Shown here in pieces: positions 8,769 through 17,023 of a stretch of DNA of 64,000 nt. The position numbers were made by a program, and so were the translations under genes. Numbering within the stretch: the first letter of the stretch is position 1; every line of letters starts with the position of its first letter. The notes under the pieces are model-generated. The model was not told the DNA's origin and made no database searches. It saw nothing but the letters and a program-made list of their open reading frames with translations. The stretch is from DASUPK01 sp963743575 (lineage in GTDB: Bacteria; Actinomycetota; Thermoleophilia; Solirubrobacterales; 70-9): NCBI GenBank assembly GCA_963743575.1, contig CAVUQC010000007.1, forward strand, positions 1,116,001 to 1,180,000. The letters run 5' to 3'.

Positions 8769-9233
8769 CTAGCTGCTGGGAGCGCAGGCGGTGAGCCCAT
8801 ACGGGTGGGCCACCGCTGCGAAGTCTGTGAACGGGTCGTTGTTGCCGGTGAAGAGAATGCTGGGGTCGCTCTTCACCTTGTTCAGATCAGCCTGAGCGAG
8901 GCCCATGAAGTTCGACACGGTTGCCTCGTCGCCTGACGGCGCACCGAGGGCATTGACCTGGTCGATCTGAGTCTGGATGTTCGGTATGACGGTGCCGGTC
9001 GCGTAGGCCGTGAGTTGTGCCTGGCTCGGGTTCTTGCCGAGAGCCTGCTCGGCGGCGTTCTGCTTCTGCTGGGCCGCCTTGCAGATCGCGTTTCCCTTGG
9101 CCAGGTACGCGGCCTTGGAAAGGGCCGCCGTTGACGTGCTGTTGCTGTCACTGCTGCCGCATCCGGCAGCGACCGCGGCGATCAGGGTGGCCCCGACCGC
9201 AATCGAGAGAGTGGAGCGAAGACCGTGTCGCAT
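8769..9233 (-). CDS. Small secreted lipoprotein, function unknown
   Basis: A 154-residue protein with a lipoprotein signal: MRHGLRSTLSIAVGATLIAA followed by lipobox VAAGC, so it should be lipid-anchored outside the membrane. The mature part starts with a Ser/Asn/Thr-rich linker and then a mainly helical domain (ISKAAY-like AALSKAAYLAKGNAICKAA, QAQLTAYATGTVIPNIQTQI) with two further cysteines (AICKAA, LTACAPSS) that could form a disulfide. The start at 9233 is set by CGGAGG seven bases upstream; longer frames lack a site. I do not recognise a named family, although actinobacteria have many such Cys-anchored helical proteins. Confidence 0.7.
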   Translation of the reverse strand: MRHGLRSTLSIAVGATLIAAVAAGCGSSDSNSTSTAALSKAAYLAKGNAICKAAQQKQNAAEQALGKNPSQAQLTAYATGTVIPNIQTQIDQVNALGAPSGDEATVSNFMGLAQADLNKVKSDPSILFTGNNDPFTDFAAVAHPYGLTACAPSS

Positions 9234-9376
9234 GTTGCCTCCGAGCGTTGTGCCGGCCCCGTCTCCCATCGAACGCCCGCTCTCCCCCGAGTGGCCCTTC
9301 GCGCGGGAGAGCCTCCCATCCGCGGGAGGACGCGTCAACCCCACTAATTGAGGTCAGATCCGGGGCAAGGGGCGAG

Positions 9377-9910
9377 CTAGAGCGCCCCACCGGCGGCGGG
9401 CGGCATCGAGGGGTCGTCGCCCTCGTCGCCGATCTGCTCGCGCGCCAGGAAGTCCTCGATCAGCAGCGGGCTGTCCTTGGCCTGCTCGCAGACGTTGAGG
9501 AGGTCGTTCATCGAGGAAACCTCCTCGACCTGCTCCTTGACGAACCAGGCGAGGAACTGCTCGGCGGGAAAGTCGCCCTGCTCGCGGGCGAGCTTGAAGA
9601 GATCATTGATCTCGTCGCTGACTCGCTTCTCCTGCTCGAGGGCCATCTTCACCGGCCCGACGACGTCGTCGTAGCGGGTCTGCTGGGAGGTGATGTCGGG
9701 GATCTTCACCTCTTCATCGGTGTCGAGCAGGTACTGGACCATGATCATCGCGTGGTTCCGCTCCTCCACCGCCTGGCGGTAAAAGAAGGCGGCCAGGCGG
9801 GGCAGTGTCTCCGAGTCGTAGTAGACGGCCGCGCCGATGTACTGCTGCTGGGCGGCGAACTCGTTCGAGATCTGCTCGTTGAGGGCGTCGGCAAAGGTCT
9901 GGTCGGCCAT
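9377..9910 (-). CDS. Ferritin-like iron-storage protein
   Basis: A 177-residue four-helix-bundle ferritin. Helix A carries NEQISNEFAAQQQYIGAAVYY with the ferroxidase glutamate, helix B AFFYRQAVEERNHAMIMVQYLL with the ExxH ligand pair, and helix D the EQFLAWFVKEQVEEV stretch. Length and motifs fit non-haem ferritin (Ftn/BfrB type), which stores iron as ferric mineral in a 24-mer in the cytoplasm; no haem-binding Met is evident. The C-terminal 25 residues are acidic and disordered-looking. A perfect GC hairpin separates it from the enolase-like gene upstream on the same strand. Confidence 0.9.
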   Translation of the reverse strand: MADQTFADALNEQISNEFAAQQQYIGAAVYYDSETLPRLAAFFYRQAVEERNHAMIMVQYLLDTDEEVKIPDITSQQTRYDDVVGPVKMALEQEKRVSDEINDLFKLAREQGDFPAEQFLAWFVKEQVEEVSSMNDLLNVCEQAKDSPLLIEDFLAREQIGDEGDDPSMPPAAGGAL

Positions 9911-9929
9911 GTGTAGCTGAAACCCTATA

Positions 9930-9949
9930 GGGCGCGCGGCAGCGCGCCC
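9930..9949 (-). terminator. GC-rich hairpin behind the enolase-like gene
   Basis: Perfect inverted repeat GGGCGCGC-GGCA-GCGCGCCC between the enolase-like gene's stop (9956) and the ferritin start (9910). It could terminate or attenuate transcription; no clear T-run follows, so factor-independent termination is uncertain. Confidence 0.5.
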
Positions 9950-9955
9950 GACTGA

Positions 9956-11023
9956 TCAGGGTTCCCAGCGGAAGCCGGTCGGTGTGGGCATCGGCTCGAG
10001 CGGACTGGAGGGCAGGCCGGGCTCGGTGCCGGCGGTGTTGTAGCCCGAGGGCGCCACGTCATTCGGCGTGTCGGGGTGGAAGATCGAGGCGAGGTACTGG
10101 ATGTGGCCGCGGCCGGGGCCGAGCTCCCACTGACCGCCCCCGTAGGCGCCGATGCCGTTCTGCTCGCAGAAGTCGTAGCCGGCGAAGAGCTCGTGCAGCG
10201 GCCCGAATCGCGACGGCTTGATGTTCACCATTTTCGGCATCCACGGCTGGCCCTTGATGTCGTCGACCGAGTGGATCGGCGCGTCCCAGGTGACCCTGTC
10301 GGCGACCGGGTCGAGGATCGGCTTGGTCTCGTCGTTCACGTCCGGATCCTCGAGCCAGGCATCTGGGAAGGTGTCGATCAGCTTGCGGTAGAGCTCCGGA
10401 TCGGTGTTGACGTCGACGGGCGTTCCCTTGTACTGCCCCTTCAGGTCGAGGGAGTCGATCGCGCCGGTCTCGGCGAGCTGTCCGATCAGCGCGTCGGTCC
10501 AGTCGTTGGTCGGGTCGAGCTTGAAACGGAGCGTTGGGTAGACCTCGAGGCGCTTGCGGACGGGCTCGATGGTCGAGACCTCCTCCGAGCCCGGCGGAGT
10601 CAGGCGCATCGAGACCACGAAGGTGACCGGCCTCGGTTCCCGGCCCACGACCTCATGCAGGGACTTGCCGGCCTGGCGAAGGGCGAGGTCGAGCGCCGCG
10701 CTCTCGAACGCCCAGCGCCGGTAGTTGACCGAGACCTCTCGCTCCGGTGGGCTGGGGAAGAGCTCGACGCCGTCGAGCAGCTCGGAGAACGAGCCGATGG
10801 TGTGCTCGCCGGCCAGGTCGAGCACCGGGCCGGCGTCCTGGAAGGCGACGTGGTCGAGGGCGTCGTAGACGACGTCCTCTCCGAGGCCCTCCTGGCCGGC
10901 GCCCTTCAGGTGGATCACGGTGGTGAGCCGCTCGAATGAATCCGGCACCTGGAACTCGAGCCCCTGGAGCTCGTAGCCCTCGACCTCGAGCGGCAGGTCC
11001 CTGATCGCGTCGTAACTGGACAT
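9956..11023 (-). CDS. Enolase-superfamily-like protein, function unknown
   Basis: A 355-residue protein resembling the mandelate racemase / muconate lactonizing group by arrangement: an N-terminal capping part (EVEGYELQGLEFQVPDSFERLTTVIHL), then barrel segments with candidate metal ligands in LRFKLDPTNDW, SLDLKGQ, DAWLEDPDV and a later Lys in MVNIKPSRFG. I cannot confirm a full set of catalytic lysines and acidic ligands by eye, so it may be a divergent or non-catalytic member. The ATG at 11023 is chosen because similarity begins there; a longer in-frame reading to 11188 overlaps the neighbour's start region and has no ribosome site. No pathway partner is next to it. Confidence 0.55.
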   Translation of the reverse strand: MSSYDAIRDLPLEVEGYELQGLEFQVPDSFERLTTVIHLKGAGQEGLGEDVVYDALDHVAFQDAGPVLDLAGEHTIGSFSELLDGVELFPSPPEREVSVNYRRWAFESAALDLALRQAGKSLHEVVGREPRPVTFVVSMRLTPPGSEEVSTIEPVRKRLEVYPTLRFKLDPTNDWTDALIGQLAETGAIDSLDLKGQYKGTPVDVNTDPELYRKLIDTFPDAWLEDPDVNDETKPILDPVADRVTWDAPIHSVDDIKGQPWMPKMVNIKPSRFGPLHELFAGYDFCEQNGIGAYGGGQWELGPGRGHIQYLASIFHPDTPNDVAPSGYNTAGTEPGLPSSPLEPMPTPTGFRWEP

Positions 11024-11078
11024 GGCGGCGGACCCTATCGAGCCGCCGATCTCGGCCAGCGAGGTCAGTGGCGGAAGG

Positions 11079-12083
11079 TCAGTGGCGGTGACGCAGCCTG
11101 CGGAAGTGGTGAGTCTGGGCCAGAGCCCACATCGAACTCGGCGAGGCCCAGAACAGCACCGCTCCAGCGCCGCCCGCCAGCGCCGCACGCAGGCAGCTGG
11201 CGGCGCGGCTCTCGTTGACGGCCCGGATCGGGAGGTGGCGCTTCGTGCGAGCGTGATCGCTGAACGAGATCTCCACGGCGAGGTTATGCCGCCTTCGATG
11301 GGTGCGGTGGTACTCGCGGTAGAGGTCCGCCGCGGTCGAGCGCATCCCCTGCTGGCGGCTGCGACGCTTCATGCATGAGGCCTGGGTCCCGACCAGCTGG
11401 ATCCCGCCACGCCGGTGCCCGAACCGGCGATTGCGGCGGTCGAGCATCCGCGCGATTCGCCCGTATTGCCAGTTACCGAAGAAGCCCGGCGCCGCTCCGA
11501 CCTTCTGGATGCCCGTATCCGACGCCCGGATGCTGCCGGCAACCTGGCCGATCAGCGAGCCGAGCCGGTGGATGCTGCGGCCGAAGCCCTGCTTCCAGCG
11601 CGACAGGTGATGGTTGGTCGCCCGCGCGTGTGCCCAGTCATCGCGTTCCCAGTCCAGCACCACTCCCCAGGGCTGGGCCGAATCAGTGAGACTGAGGGCG
11701 TAGCCGGGAGCCTTGGGATCGGCTCCGAGCCCGTTCAGCGCGATCACCCTGTTGCAGGGAAACGAGTTGCGCAGATGGGCGAGGATCGCGTCCTGGAGAG
11801 CCGGGCTGGTGCCCTTCCACCGGGTGTTGACGACGAAGACGTCTCGCGTTCGGAGCTGTCCGTAGGTGGATTGCAGCTGGTCGTAGGTGTTGACGTTCGA
11901 GGGCTTGTTCACCCGGATCAGCATCGTGAACCGGGCCGCCCGCCCACCCTTGGGGGCCAGCTGAAATGGCGGCGCTGGGCAGCTGGGAGGATCACCGGAC
12001 GAGGCGGCGGGCGCGAGTGCGATGAGGAGCGGCAGGAGCAGGAGGCCGGCCGCCCATGGCAGGCGACGATGCGAGTCGGGCAT
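11079..12083 (-). CDS. Secreted protein of unknown family (paralogue of the 17020-18222 product)
   Basis: A 334-residue exported protein with a signal peptide (LPWAAGLLLLPLLIALAPAASS). I do not recognise the family, but it is clearly related to the product at 17020-18222. Both share, in order, CPxxP near the mature N-terminus, RFTMLIRVNKPSNVNTY, TRDVFVVNTRW, FPCNRVIALNGL, a Trp-rich middle (WERDDWAHA), NWQYGRIA with MLDRRNRRFG, and NLAVEISFSDHA near the end. The C-terminus is His/Arg-rich. Four conserved cysteines suggest disulfides. It diverges from the CocE-like hydrolase, with 96 bases between starts. Conserved acidic and aromatic residues hint at a barrel-like enzyme, but no catalytic motif is assignable. 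Confidence 0.65.
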   Translation of the reverse strand: MPDSHRRLPWAAGLLLLPLLIALAPAASSGDPPSCPAPPFQLAPKGGRAARFTMLIRVNKPSNVNTYDQLQSTYGQLRTRDVFVVNTRWKGTSPALQDAILAHLRNSFPCNRVIALNGLGADPKAPGYALSLTDSAQPWGVVLDWERDDWAHARATNHHLSRWKQGFGRSIHRLGSLIGQVAGSIRASDTGIQKVGAAPGFFGNWQYGRIARMLDRRNRRFGHRRGGIQLVGTQASCMKRRSRQQGMRSTAADLYREYHRTHRRRHNLAVEISFSDHARTKRHLPIRAVNESRAASCLRAALAGGAGAVLFWASPSSMWALAQTHHFRRLRHRH

Positions 12084-12179
12084 CAGTCCCGACCCTATTC
12101 CCCCCAGAACGACGGATGTCAACCAGACGTAACGTCGAATATGCTTCCGGAGGAAGGGAAGCCAAGGAGAGGGCGACCG

Positions 12180-14405
12180 ATGAGCAGCGCAGGGTGTGAG
12201 AGGAATCGGAGCTGGACGAACGTTGCCGGATTGGCGGCGGCGCTGGCCTTCGTCGCACTCCTTCCCGCCTCCGCCTCCGCGGCCAACAGCCTGGGCGTTC
12301 ACGGCAGCGTCAACCAGGTCTACGTCACGGGTGCCCAGCCCGGGACGAGCCTGCGATTGATCGACCGCCGGGGCCGGAAGGTTTCCAGCAAGCCGGTGGG
12401 GTCTCTGGGCGGGGTCGTCTTCCGCCGTGTCCCGGCCGGCAAGGGCTATCGGGTCCGCGCCGCCGACGGCTCGCGCTCCGCGCGCATCGGCGTGATGAGC
12501 GACCGGGCGGCGCCGAAGAACTCCTCCATCTACAACCAGAGCCTTCCTGCCGGCGGCTACGGCTACATGACGACGCGAGACGGGACCAGCCTGTCCGTAG
12601 ACGTGCGGCTGCCCGGGCCCGCCTCTGATGGCCCGTATCCGACCCTGGTGGAGTACGCGGGCTACGGCTACGCCAATCCCGCCGGCGCCGAGAGCGGGAT
12701 CAGCCAGATCCTCAACCTGCTCGGCTTCGCGGTGGTCGACGTCAACATGCGGGGCACCGGCTGCTCGGGCGGTGCGTTCGACTACTTCGAGAAGCTGCAG
12801 AGCCTCGACGGCTACGACGTGGTCGAGACGACTGCCCGCCAGCCTTGGGTTCTGAACGGCCGTGTCGGCATGGCCGGCGTCTCCTACGGCGGGATCAGCC
12901 AGCTCTTCGTCGGTGCGACGCGACCTCCGCATCTGGCCGCGATTACCCCGCTTTCGGTCATCGACAACACCGCGACGACGCTCTATCCGGGCGGGTTCCT
13001 CAACACGGGCTTCGCCCTGCAGTGGGCGCAGGACCGGGTGGACGACTCGCAGCCCGCCTCAGCGACGGACGGCCAGGGCTGGGCCTACCAGCAGATCCAG
13101 GACGGCGACCAGATCTGCAAGGCGAACCAGACGCTGCACACGGCCGCCGCGGACCTGATCAGCAAGGTCCATAGGAACCGCTTCTATCGCCCGCGGGTGG
13201 CGAATCCGCTCAATCCATCGACCTTCGTCAACCAGATCAAAGTCCCGGTCTTCATGGCCTGCCAGTTCGAGGACGAGCAGACCGGCGGCCATTGCGCCAA
13301 CCTCGCCGATCGCTTCACCAGCACCAAACGCAAATGGTTCACGTTCGAAAACGGTTTCCACATCGACTCGCTCGACCCCGAGACCTTCAACCGATGGTTC
13401 GATTTCCTCGAGCTCTACGTGGCCGGGCGAAGACCCGAGCTCCCACCCCTGGCGAAGGCAGGTGCCTCGGTGATCTACCAGCAGGCCATGGGAGTCGACG
13501 GCGTGACCCTGCCGCCGGACCCGATCCAGAACCAGCCGACATACGCCGGCGCGCTGGCGGCCTTCCAGGCCCAGCCGCAGGTGAAGGTCATGTTCGACAA
13601 TGGCGCCGGAGGGGCGCCCGGCCTTCCGTACCCGGGCTTCGAGCGCGACTTCAGCCGCTTCCCGATCCCGGGGACCAGGGCCCGCTCATGGTTCTTCGGC
13701 CCGAACGGGACGCTGACCGGCAAGGCACCGAAGAAGGGCGGAAGCCAGAGCTTCACCTGGGACAAGAGCGCCAGGCCGGCGATCGACTTTGCGGGCCACA
13801 ACACCGGCGGCGAAGATCTCTGGACCAACCATCCGAGCTTTGACTGGCGCCAGCCCCCGGCGGGCACCGCCGCCTCGTATCTGACGCCTCCCCTGGCGTC
13901 CGACACGGCGATCATCGGCGCGGGCGCGGTGCAGGCCTGGATCAAGGCGTCGGTTCCGGACGTAGACCTGCAGGTCACGGTCTCCGAGGTGCGGCCCGAC
14001 GGCAAGGAGACCTACGTGCAGAGCGGCTACCTGCGTACCAGCATGCGCAAGCTCGACAAGCGCAAGAGCACGCCGCTCGACCCGGTACTCAGCCTGCGGC
14101 GCGATACCGCCGCGAAGCTGCCCAAGGGCCGGTTCACCAAGGTTGCGATCCCCCTCTACTACGAGGGCCATATGTACCGAGCGGGATCGCGCATCCGCGT
14201 CACGGTGAGCTCGCCGAACGGCGACCAGCCCGTCTGGGCCTTTGCCGAGACCGTGCCGCAGGGCACCGCCCAGGTGAGGATCGCCTCCAACCGCAAGCAC
14301 CGGTCCCGCCTGATCCTCCCGTTGGTCCCGGGAATCACGGCGCCGACGCCGCTGCCGCCCTGCCCGGGCCTGCGCGGCGAGCCCTGCCGGAACTTCAGCG
14401 GCTAG
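12180..14405 (+). CDS. Secreted CocE/NonD-type alpha/beta hydrolase (S15 family-like)
   Basis: A 741-residue exported hydrolase. Signal peptide about residues 1-34 (ending SASA). A beta-rich segment of about 85 residues precedes the catalytic domain. The catalytic domain has DGTSLSVDVRLPG, the VDVNMRGTGCSGGAFDYF oxyanion region and the nucleophile elbow GVSYGGISQ (Ser); a candidate His lies in ENGFHIDSL. The C-terminal jelly-roll domain (DLQVTVSEVRPDGKETYVQSGYLR) is the X-Pro dipeptidyl-peptidase C-terminal type. Substrate: acyl esters or peptides, undetermined. The start is set by AAGGAGA 9 bases upstream of the ATG; an ATG at 12141 would add a charged extension. The stop overlaps the convergent HxlR gene by 4 bases. 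Confidence 0.85.
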   Translation: MSSAGCERNRSWTNVAGLAAALAFVALLPASASAANSLGVHGSVNQVYVTGAQPGTSLRLIDRRGRKVSSKPVGSLGGVVFRRVPAGKGYRVRAADGSRSARIGVMSDRAAPKNSSIYNQSLPAGGYGYMTTRDGTSLSVDVRLPGPASDGPYPTLVEYAGYGYANPAGAESGISQILNLLGFAVVDVNMRGTGCSGGAFDYFEKLQSLDGYDVVETTARQPWVLNGRVGMAGVSYGGISQLFVGATRPPHLAAITPLSVIDNTATTLYPGGFLNTGFALQWAQDRVDDSQPASATDGQGWAYQQIQDGDQICKANQTLHTAAADLISKVHRNRFYRPRVANPLNPSTFVNQIKVPVFMACQFEDEQTGGHCANLADRFTSTKRKWFTFENGFHIDSLDPETFNRWFDFLELYVAGRRPELPPLAKAGASVIYQQAMGVDGVTLPPDPIQNQPTYAGALAAFQAQPQVKVMFDNGAGGAPGLPYPGFERDFSRFPIPGTRARSWFFGPNGTLTGKAPKKGGSQSFTWDKSARPAIDFAGHNTGGEDLWTNHPSFDWRQPPAGTAASYLTPPLASDTAIIGAGAVQAWIKASVPDVDLQVTVSEVRPDGKETYVQSGYLRTSMRKLDKRKSTPLDPVLSLRRDTAAKLPKGRFTKVAIPLYYEGHMYRAGSRIRVTVSSPNGDQPVWAFAETVPQGTAQVRIASNRKHRSRLILPLVPGITAPTPLPPCPGLRGEPCRNFSG

Positions 14406-14872
14406 GCGACCTTGAGGCCGGGGCCCGGAACGGCCTCGGCGTCCTTCGCACTGACCTCCTCGCCGCACTCGGAGCAGCGCAACTCGAGGGTCGGCTCACC
14501 GCCGCAGCCCCTGTGCCGGATCTCGATCGGCGGCCCGTCCTCCGCCATGTACCGGTCGCCCCACTCGCGCAGGGCCATCAGGACCGGGTAGAGGTCCAGC
14601 CCCATCTCGGTGAGGCGGTAGCGGTCGCGGGTGCGGACCGCGTCCTTGTAGGGCTCGCGGCGCAGGACGCCGGCGTCGACCAGGCGGCCGAGGCGCTCGG
14701 AGAGCAGGGAGCGGGAGATGCCGAGGCTGGTCTGGAAGTCCTCGAAGCGCTTGATGCCGTTGAAGCACTGGCGCAGGATCACCAGGGTCCAGCGGTCTCC
14801 CAGGAGGGAGGCCGGCCTGGCGATTGAGCATCTCTCGTCGGCTAGTTCGGCGGCGCGCATCCCGGCCAGCAT
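14402..14872 (-). CDS. HxlR-family transcriptional regulator
   Basis: A 156-residue winged-helix DNA-binding protein. It opens with the HxlR signature CSIARPASLLGDRWTLVILRQ, continues with the recognition-helix region LGISRSLLSERLGRLVDAGVL and the wing DRYRLTEMGLDLYPVL. The C-terminal 35 residues hold Cys pairs (HRGCGGEP, LRCSECGEE) that could bind zinc. HxlR regulators often sense aldehydes, quinones or other electrophiles, and often sit divergent to their targets. Here the divergent neighbours are the tautomerase / enoyl-CoA hydratase-like / dehydrogenase genes, which are the likely regulon. The start may instead be the ATG at 14860. Confidence 0.85.
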   Translation of the reverse strand: MLAGMRAAELADERCSIARPASLLGDRWTLVILRQCFNGIKRFEDFQTSLGISRSLLSERLGRLVDAGVLRREPYKDAVRTRDRYRLTEMGLDLYPVLMALREWGDRYMAEDGPPIEIRHRGCGGEPTLELRCSECGEEVSAKDAEAVPGPGLKVA

Positions 14873-14949
14873 AGCGAGGCTACGTTCGGAATCCGAACCC
14901 TATAGGCTGCGTCCATCTTCAGAACCCAGGATCCGACGAGGAGGACCCG

Positions 14950-15435
14950 ATGCCGAAGCTCGACCTGACCATTCCCGCCGACGCGCTCTCCGACGACGCC
15001 CAGCAGCAGCTGGCGCGCGATCTCGGCGCGACGCTCCTGCACTGGGAGGGTGCGCCGGACACGGAGTTCTTCCGCTCGATCACCTGGACGCACGTGCACG
15101 CCCTGCCGGCGGACTCGATCCAGACGCCGGACGGCGTCGCCGAGCCGCATGTCGTCATCGACATCACCGTTCCGAGCGGAGCTCTCAGCGAGCGTCGCAA
15201 GTCCGGGCTGGTTGACGACACGACCAAGGTCGTCCTCGAGGCGACCGGCTGGGGGCCCGAGGCAGGAGTGCGCGTCTGGACACTGATCCACGAGGTCCCA
15301 GACGGGAATTGGGGCGCCGGTGGGCAGGTCGTCCGCTTCGAGCAGCTCCGGGCCGCCGCCAAGGCCGAGCGCGAGCAGGAGGGCTCCGGCAAGCAGGAGG
15401 TGCCTGCGGCGAGCGGCGATGGAGTTCCCGCATGA
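14950..15435 (+). CDS. Tautomerase / MIF-superfamily enzyme
   Basis: A 161-residue protein whose N-terminus after Met is PKLDLTIPADAL, placing a proline at position 2 as in 4-oxalocrotonate tautomerase and MIF-superfamily enzymes, where the N-terminal proline is the catalytic base. A second half (HVVIDITVPSGALSERRKSGLVDDTTKVVLEATGW) repeats the beta-alpha-beta pattern, so it looks like a fused two-unit tautomerase. The C-terminal 30 residues are charged. GAGGAGG 4-5 bases upstream sets the start. First gene of a coupled operon with overlapping stops and starts. Substrate unknown; a keto-enol intermediate of ring or unsaturated acid breakdown is plausible. Confidence 0.8.
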   Translation: MPKLDLTIPADALSDDAQQQLARDLGATLLHWEGAPDTEFFRSITWTHVHALPADSIQTPDGVAEPHVVIDITVPSGALSERRKSGLVDDTTKVVLEATGWGPEAGVRVWTLIHEVPDGNWGAGGQVVRFEQLRAAAKAEREQEGSGKQEVPAASGDGVPA

Positions 15436-16016
15436 GCGAGGCGCTTGCGGAGCGCATCGCCGTCGAGCGCTCGGACGGCGTGGCGGTCGTCCGGATGCGC
15501 TCCAGCGAGAACCGCTCTCACCCGGACAACCTCGATGCGATCTTTGCCGCGCTGGATGAGATCGAGGGCGCGGAGGGCGGACCGGCGCCGCTCGTTCTCA
15601 CCGGGGAGGGCAAGTTCTTCTCCAACGGCCTCGATCTGGAGTGGATGGGTCAGGCCGAGGACGGAGAGAGGAAGCTAAGCCTCGGGAGAGTCCACGGACT
15701 CTTTGCCCGGATCCTGACCTTCCCCTCGTTCACCGTCGCGGCGATCAACGGACACGCCTTCGCGGCCGGCGCGATGCTGGCGCTGGCCTGCGACCAGCGG
15801 GTCATGCGCGAGGATCGAGGCTTCTTCTGCCTGCCGGAGGTGGACCTGGGAATTCCCTTCACCGCCGCCGCCGAGGACCAGGTCGTGAACCGGGCGACCG
15901 AGCGGGCCGCCGCTATCGCCGGCAAGCCGGCCCATGCGGTCACGGCGATCAAGAGAGGGCTCTACGGCCCGGCGGTCGAGGCGCTGGCCGCTGACGCGGG
16001 AAGGGGAGAGGCATGA
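15432..16016 (+). CDS. Enoyl-CoA hydratase/isomerase family protein, internally shortened
   Basis: A 194-residue crotonase-fold protein; family members have about 230-260. It keeps the CoA-binding and oxyanion segments (FFSNGLDLEWM, AINGHAFAAGAMLALACDQRVM), the LPEVDLGIPF stretch with the glutamate used by delta3-delta2-enoyl-CoA isomerases, and the terminal AIKRGLYGP helix. Between IPFT and EDQVVNRATERAA about 35-40 residues normally present are missing in frame. Start ATG overlaps the tautomerase stop (ATGA). Activity may be altered or lost because the missing part contributes to trimer contacts in relatives. It lies between tautomerase and dehydrogenase genes, so a role in catabolism of an unsaturated acyl compound is likely. 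Confidence 0.8.
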   Translation: MSEALAERIAVERSDGVAVVRMRSSENRSHPDNLDAIFAALDEIEGAEGGPAPLVLTGEGKFFSNGLDLEWMGQAEDGERKLSLGRVHGLFARILTFPSFTVAAINGHAFAAGAMLALACDQRVMREDRGFFCLPEVDLGIPFTAAAEDQVVNRATERAAAIAGKPAHAVTAIKRGLYGPAVEALAADAGRGEA

Positions 16017-17023
16017 GGCAGCTCGAGTTCATCGAGAAGGGCAAGCTCGAGTGGCGTGAGGCGCCCGATCCGAAGGTGGAGGGCGACGGCGAGGCGGTCG
16101 TCCGCCCCGTGGCGCTGGCGACCTGTGACATCGACGTCGCCTTCGTCCAGGGCCGCTTCCCCGCGCAGTCGTTCCCGTTCGGGCACGAGTGCGTCGCCGA
16201 GGTGACAGACGTCGGTGACGGGGTGAAGTCCGTCGCTCCCGGGGACCTGGTCAGCGTCCCATTTCAGATCTCCTGCGGCGAGTGCGACGCATGCCGCGAG
16301 GGGAGAACGGGCAACTGCGACTCCGTGGCGCGGCTCTCCACCTACGGCCTCCCGATCGGAGATGACTACGGCGGCTTCGCCAGCGACGCGGTCAAGGTCC
16401 CCTACCCGGACGCGATGCTGGTCCCGATTCCCGAGGGCGTCAGCGCCACGACGGTCGCGAGCCTCTCCGACAACATCCCGGACGCATGGCGATGCGTCGC
16501 GCCGGCGCTGGCCGATCGACCCGGCGCGCCGGTGCTGATCGCGATGGGGGCGGGCTCGATCGCCCTCTACTCGGTCGCGATCGCCCTGGCGCTGGGTGCA
16601 GAGCGCGTGGACGTCGTCGGCGGCAACGGCCGCGACCGCCAGCTGGCCGCGAAGCTCGGGGCGAACGTCCTGGACGAGGAGTTCCCGAACCGGGTGGGCT
16701 TCTACCCGGTCACGGTCGACGCCAGCGCAGATCCGGATGGGATCGCCTGCGTGCTGCGCTCGACCGACCGGGACGGCTACTCGACGAGCATCGGGATCTA
16801 CCTCGAGCCGACTCCGCTCCCCCTCCTGGACATGTTCACCCAGGGCATCACCTTCGTCACCGGGCGCCCGCACGTGCGGACGATCATGCCCCAGGTCCTC
16901 GACCTGGTCCGCGAGGGCAAATTCGATCCGGACCCCATGACCGTCAACCGGGCGGACTGGGACGACGCGGCCGAGGCGCTGTCGGACCTGCGCGCGAAGA
17001 CGGTCGTATCCCGCGCTGACTAG
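16013..17023 (+). CDS. Zinc-dependent medium-chain alcohol dehydrogenase
   Basis: A 336-residue MDR-family oxidoreductase. The catalytic zinc region is seen as TCDID and GHECVAEV (Cys, His, Glu), the structural zinc loop as CGECDACREGRTGNC with four cysteines, and the nucleotide-binding fold around VLIAMGAGSIALYSVAIALALGAERVDVV. It oxidises an alcohol or reduces an aldehyde with NAD(P); the substrate is not evident. The ATG overlaps the upstream stop (ATGA), so translation is coupled with the tautomerase and hydratase-like genes. Its stop overlaps the convergent secreted-protein gene by 4 bases. Confidence 0.9.
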   Translation: MRQLEFIEKGKLEWREAPDPKVEGDGEAVVRPVALATCDIDVAFVQGRFPAQSFPFGHECVAEVTDVGDGVKSVAPGDLVSVPFQISCGECDACREGRTGNCDSVARLSTYGLPIGDDYGGFASDAVKVPYPDAMLVPIPEGVSATTVASLSDNIPDAWRCVAPALADRPGAPVLIAMGAGSIALYSVAIALALGAERVDVVGGNGRDRQLAAKLGANVLDEEFPNRVGFYPVTVDASADPDGIACVLRSTDRDGYSTSIGIYLEPTPLPLLDMFTQGITFVTGRPHVRTIMPQVLDLVREGKFDPDPMTVNRADWDDAAEALSDLRAKTVVSRAD

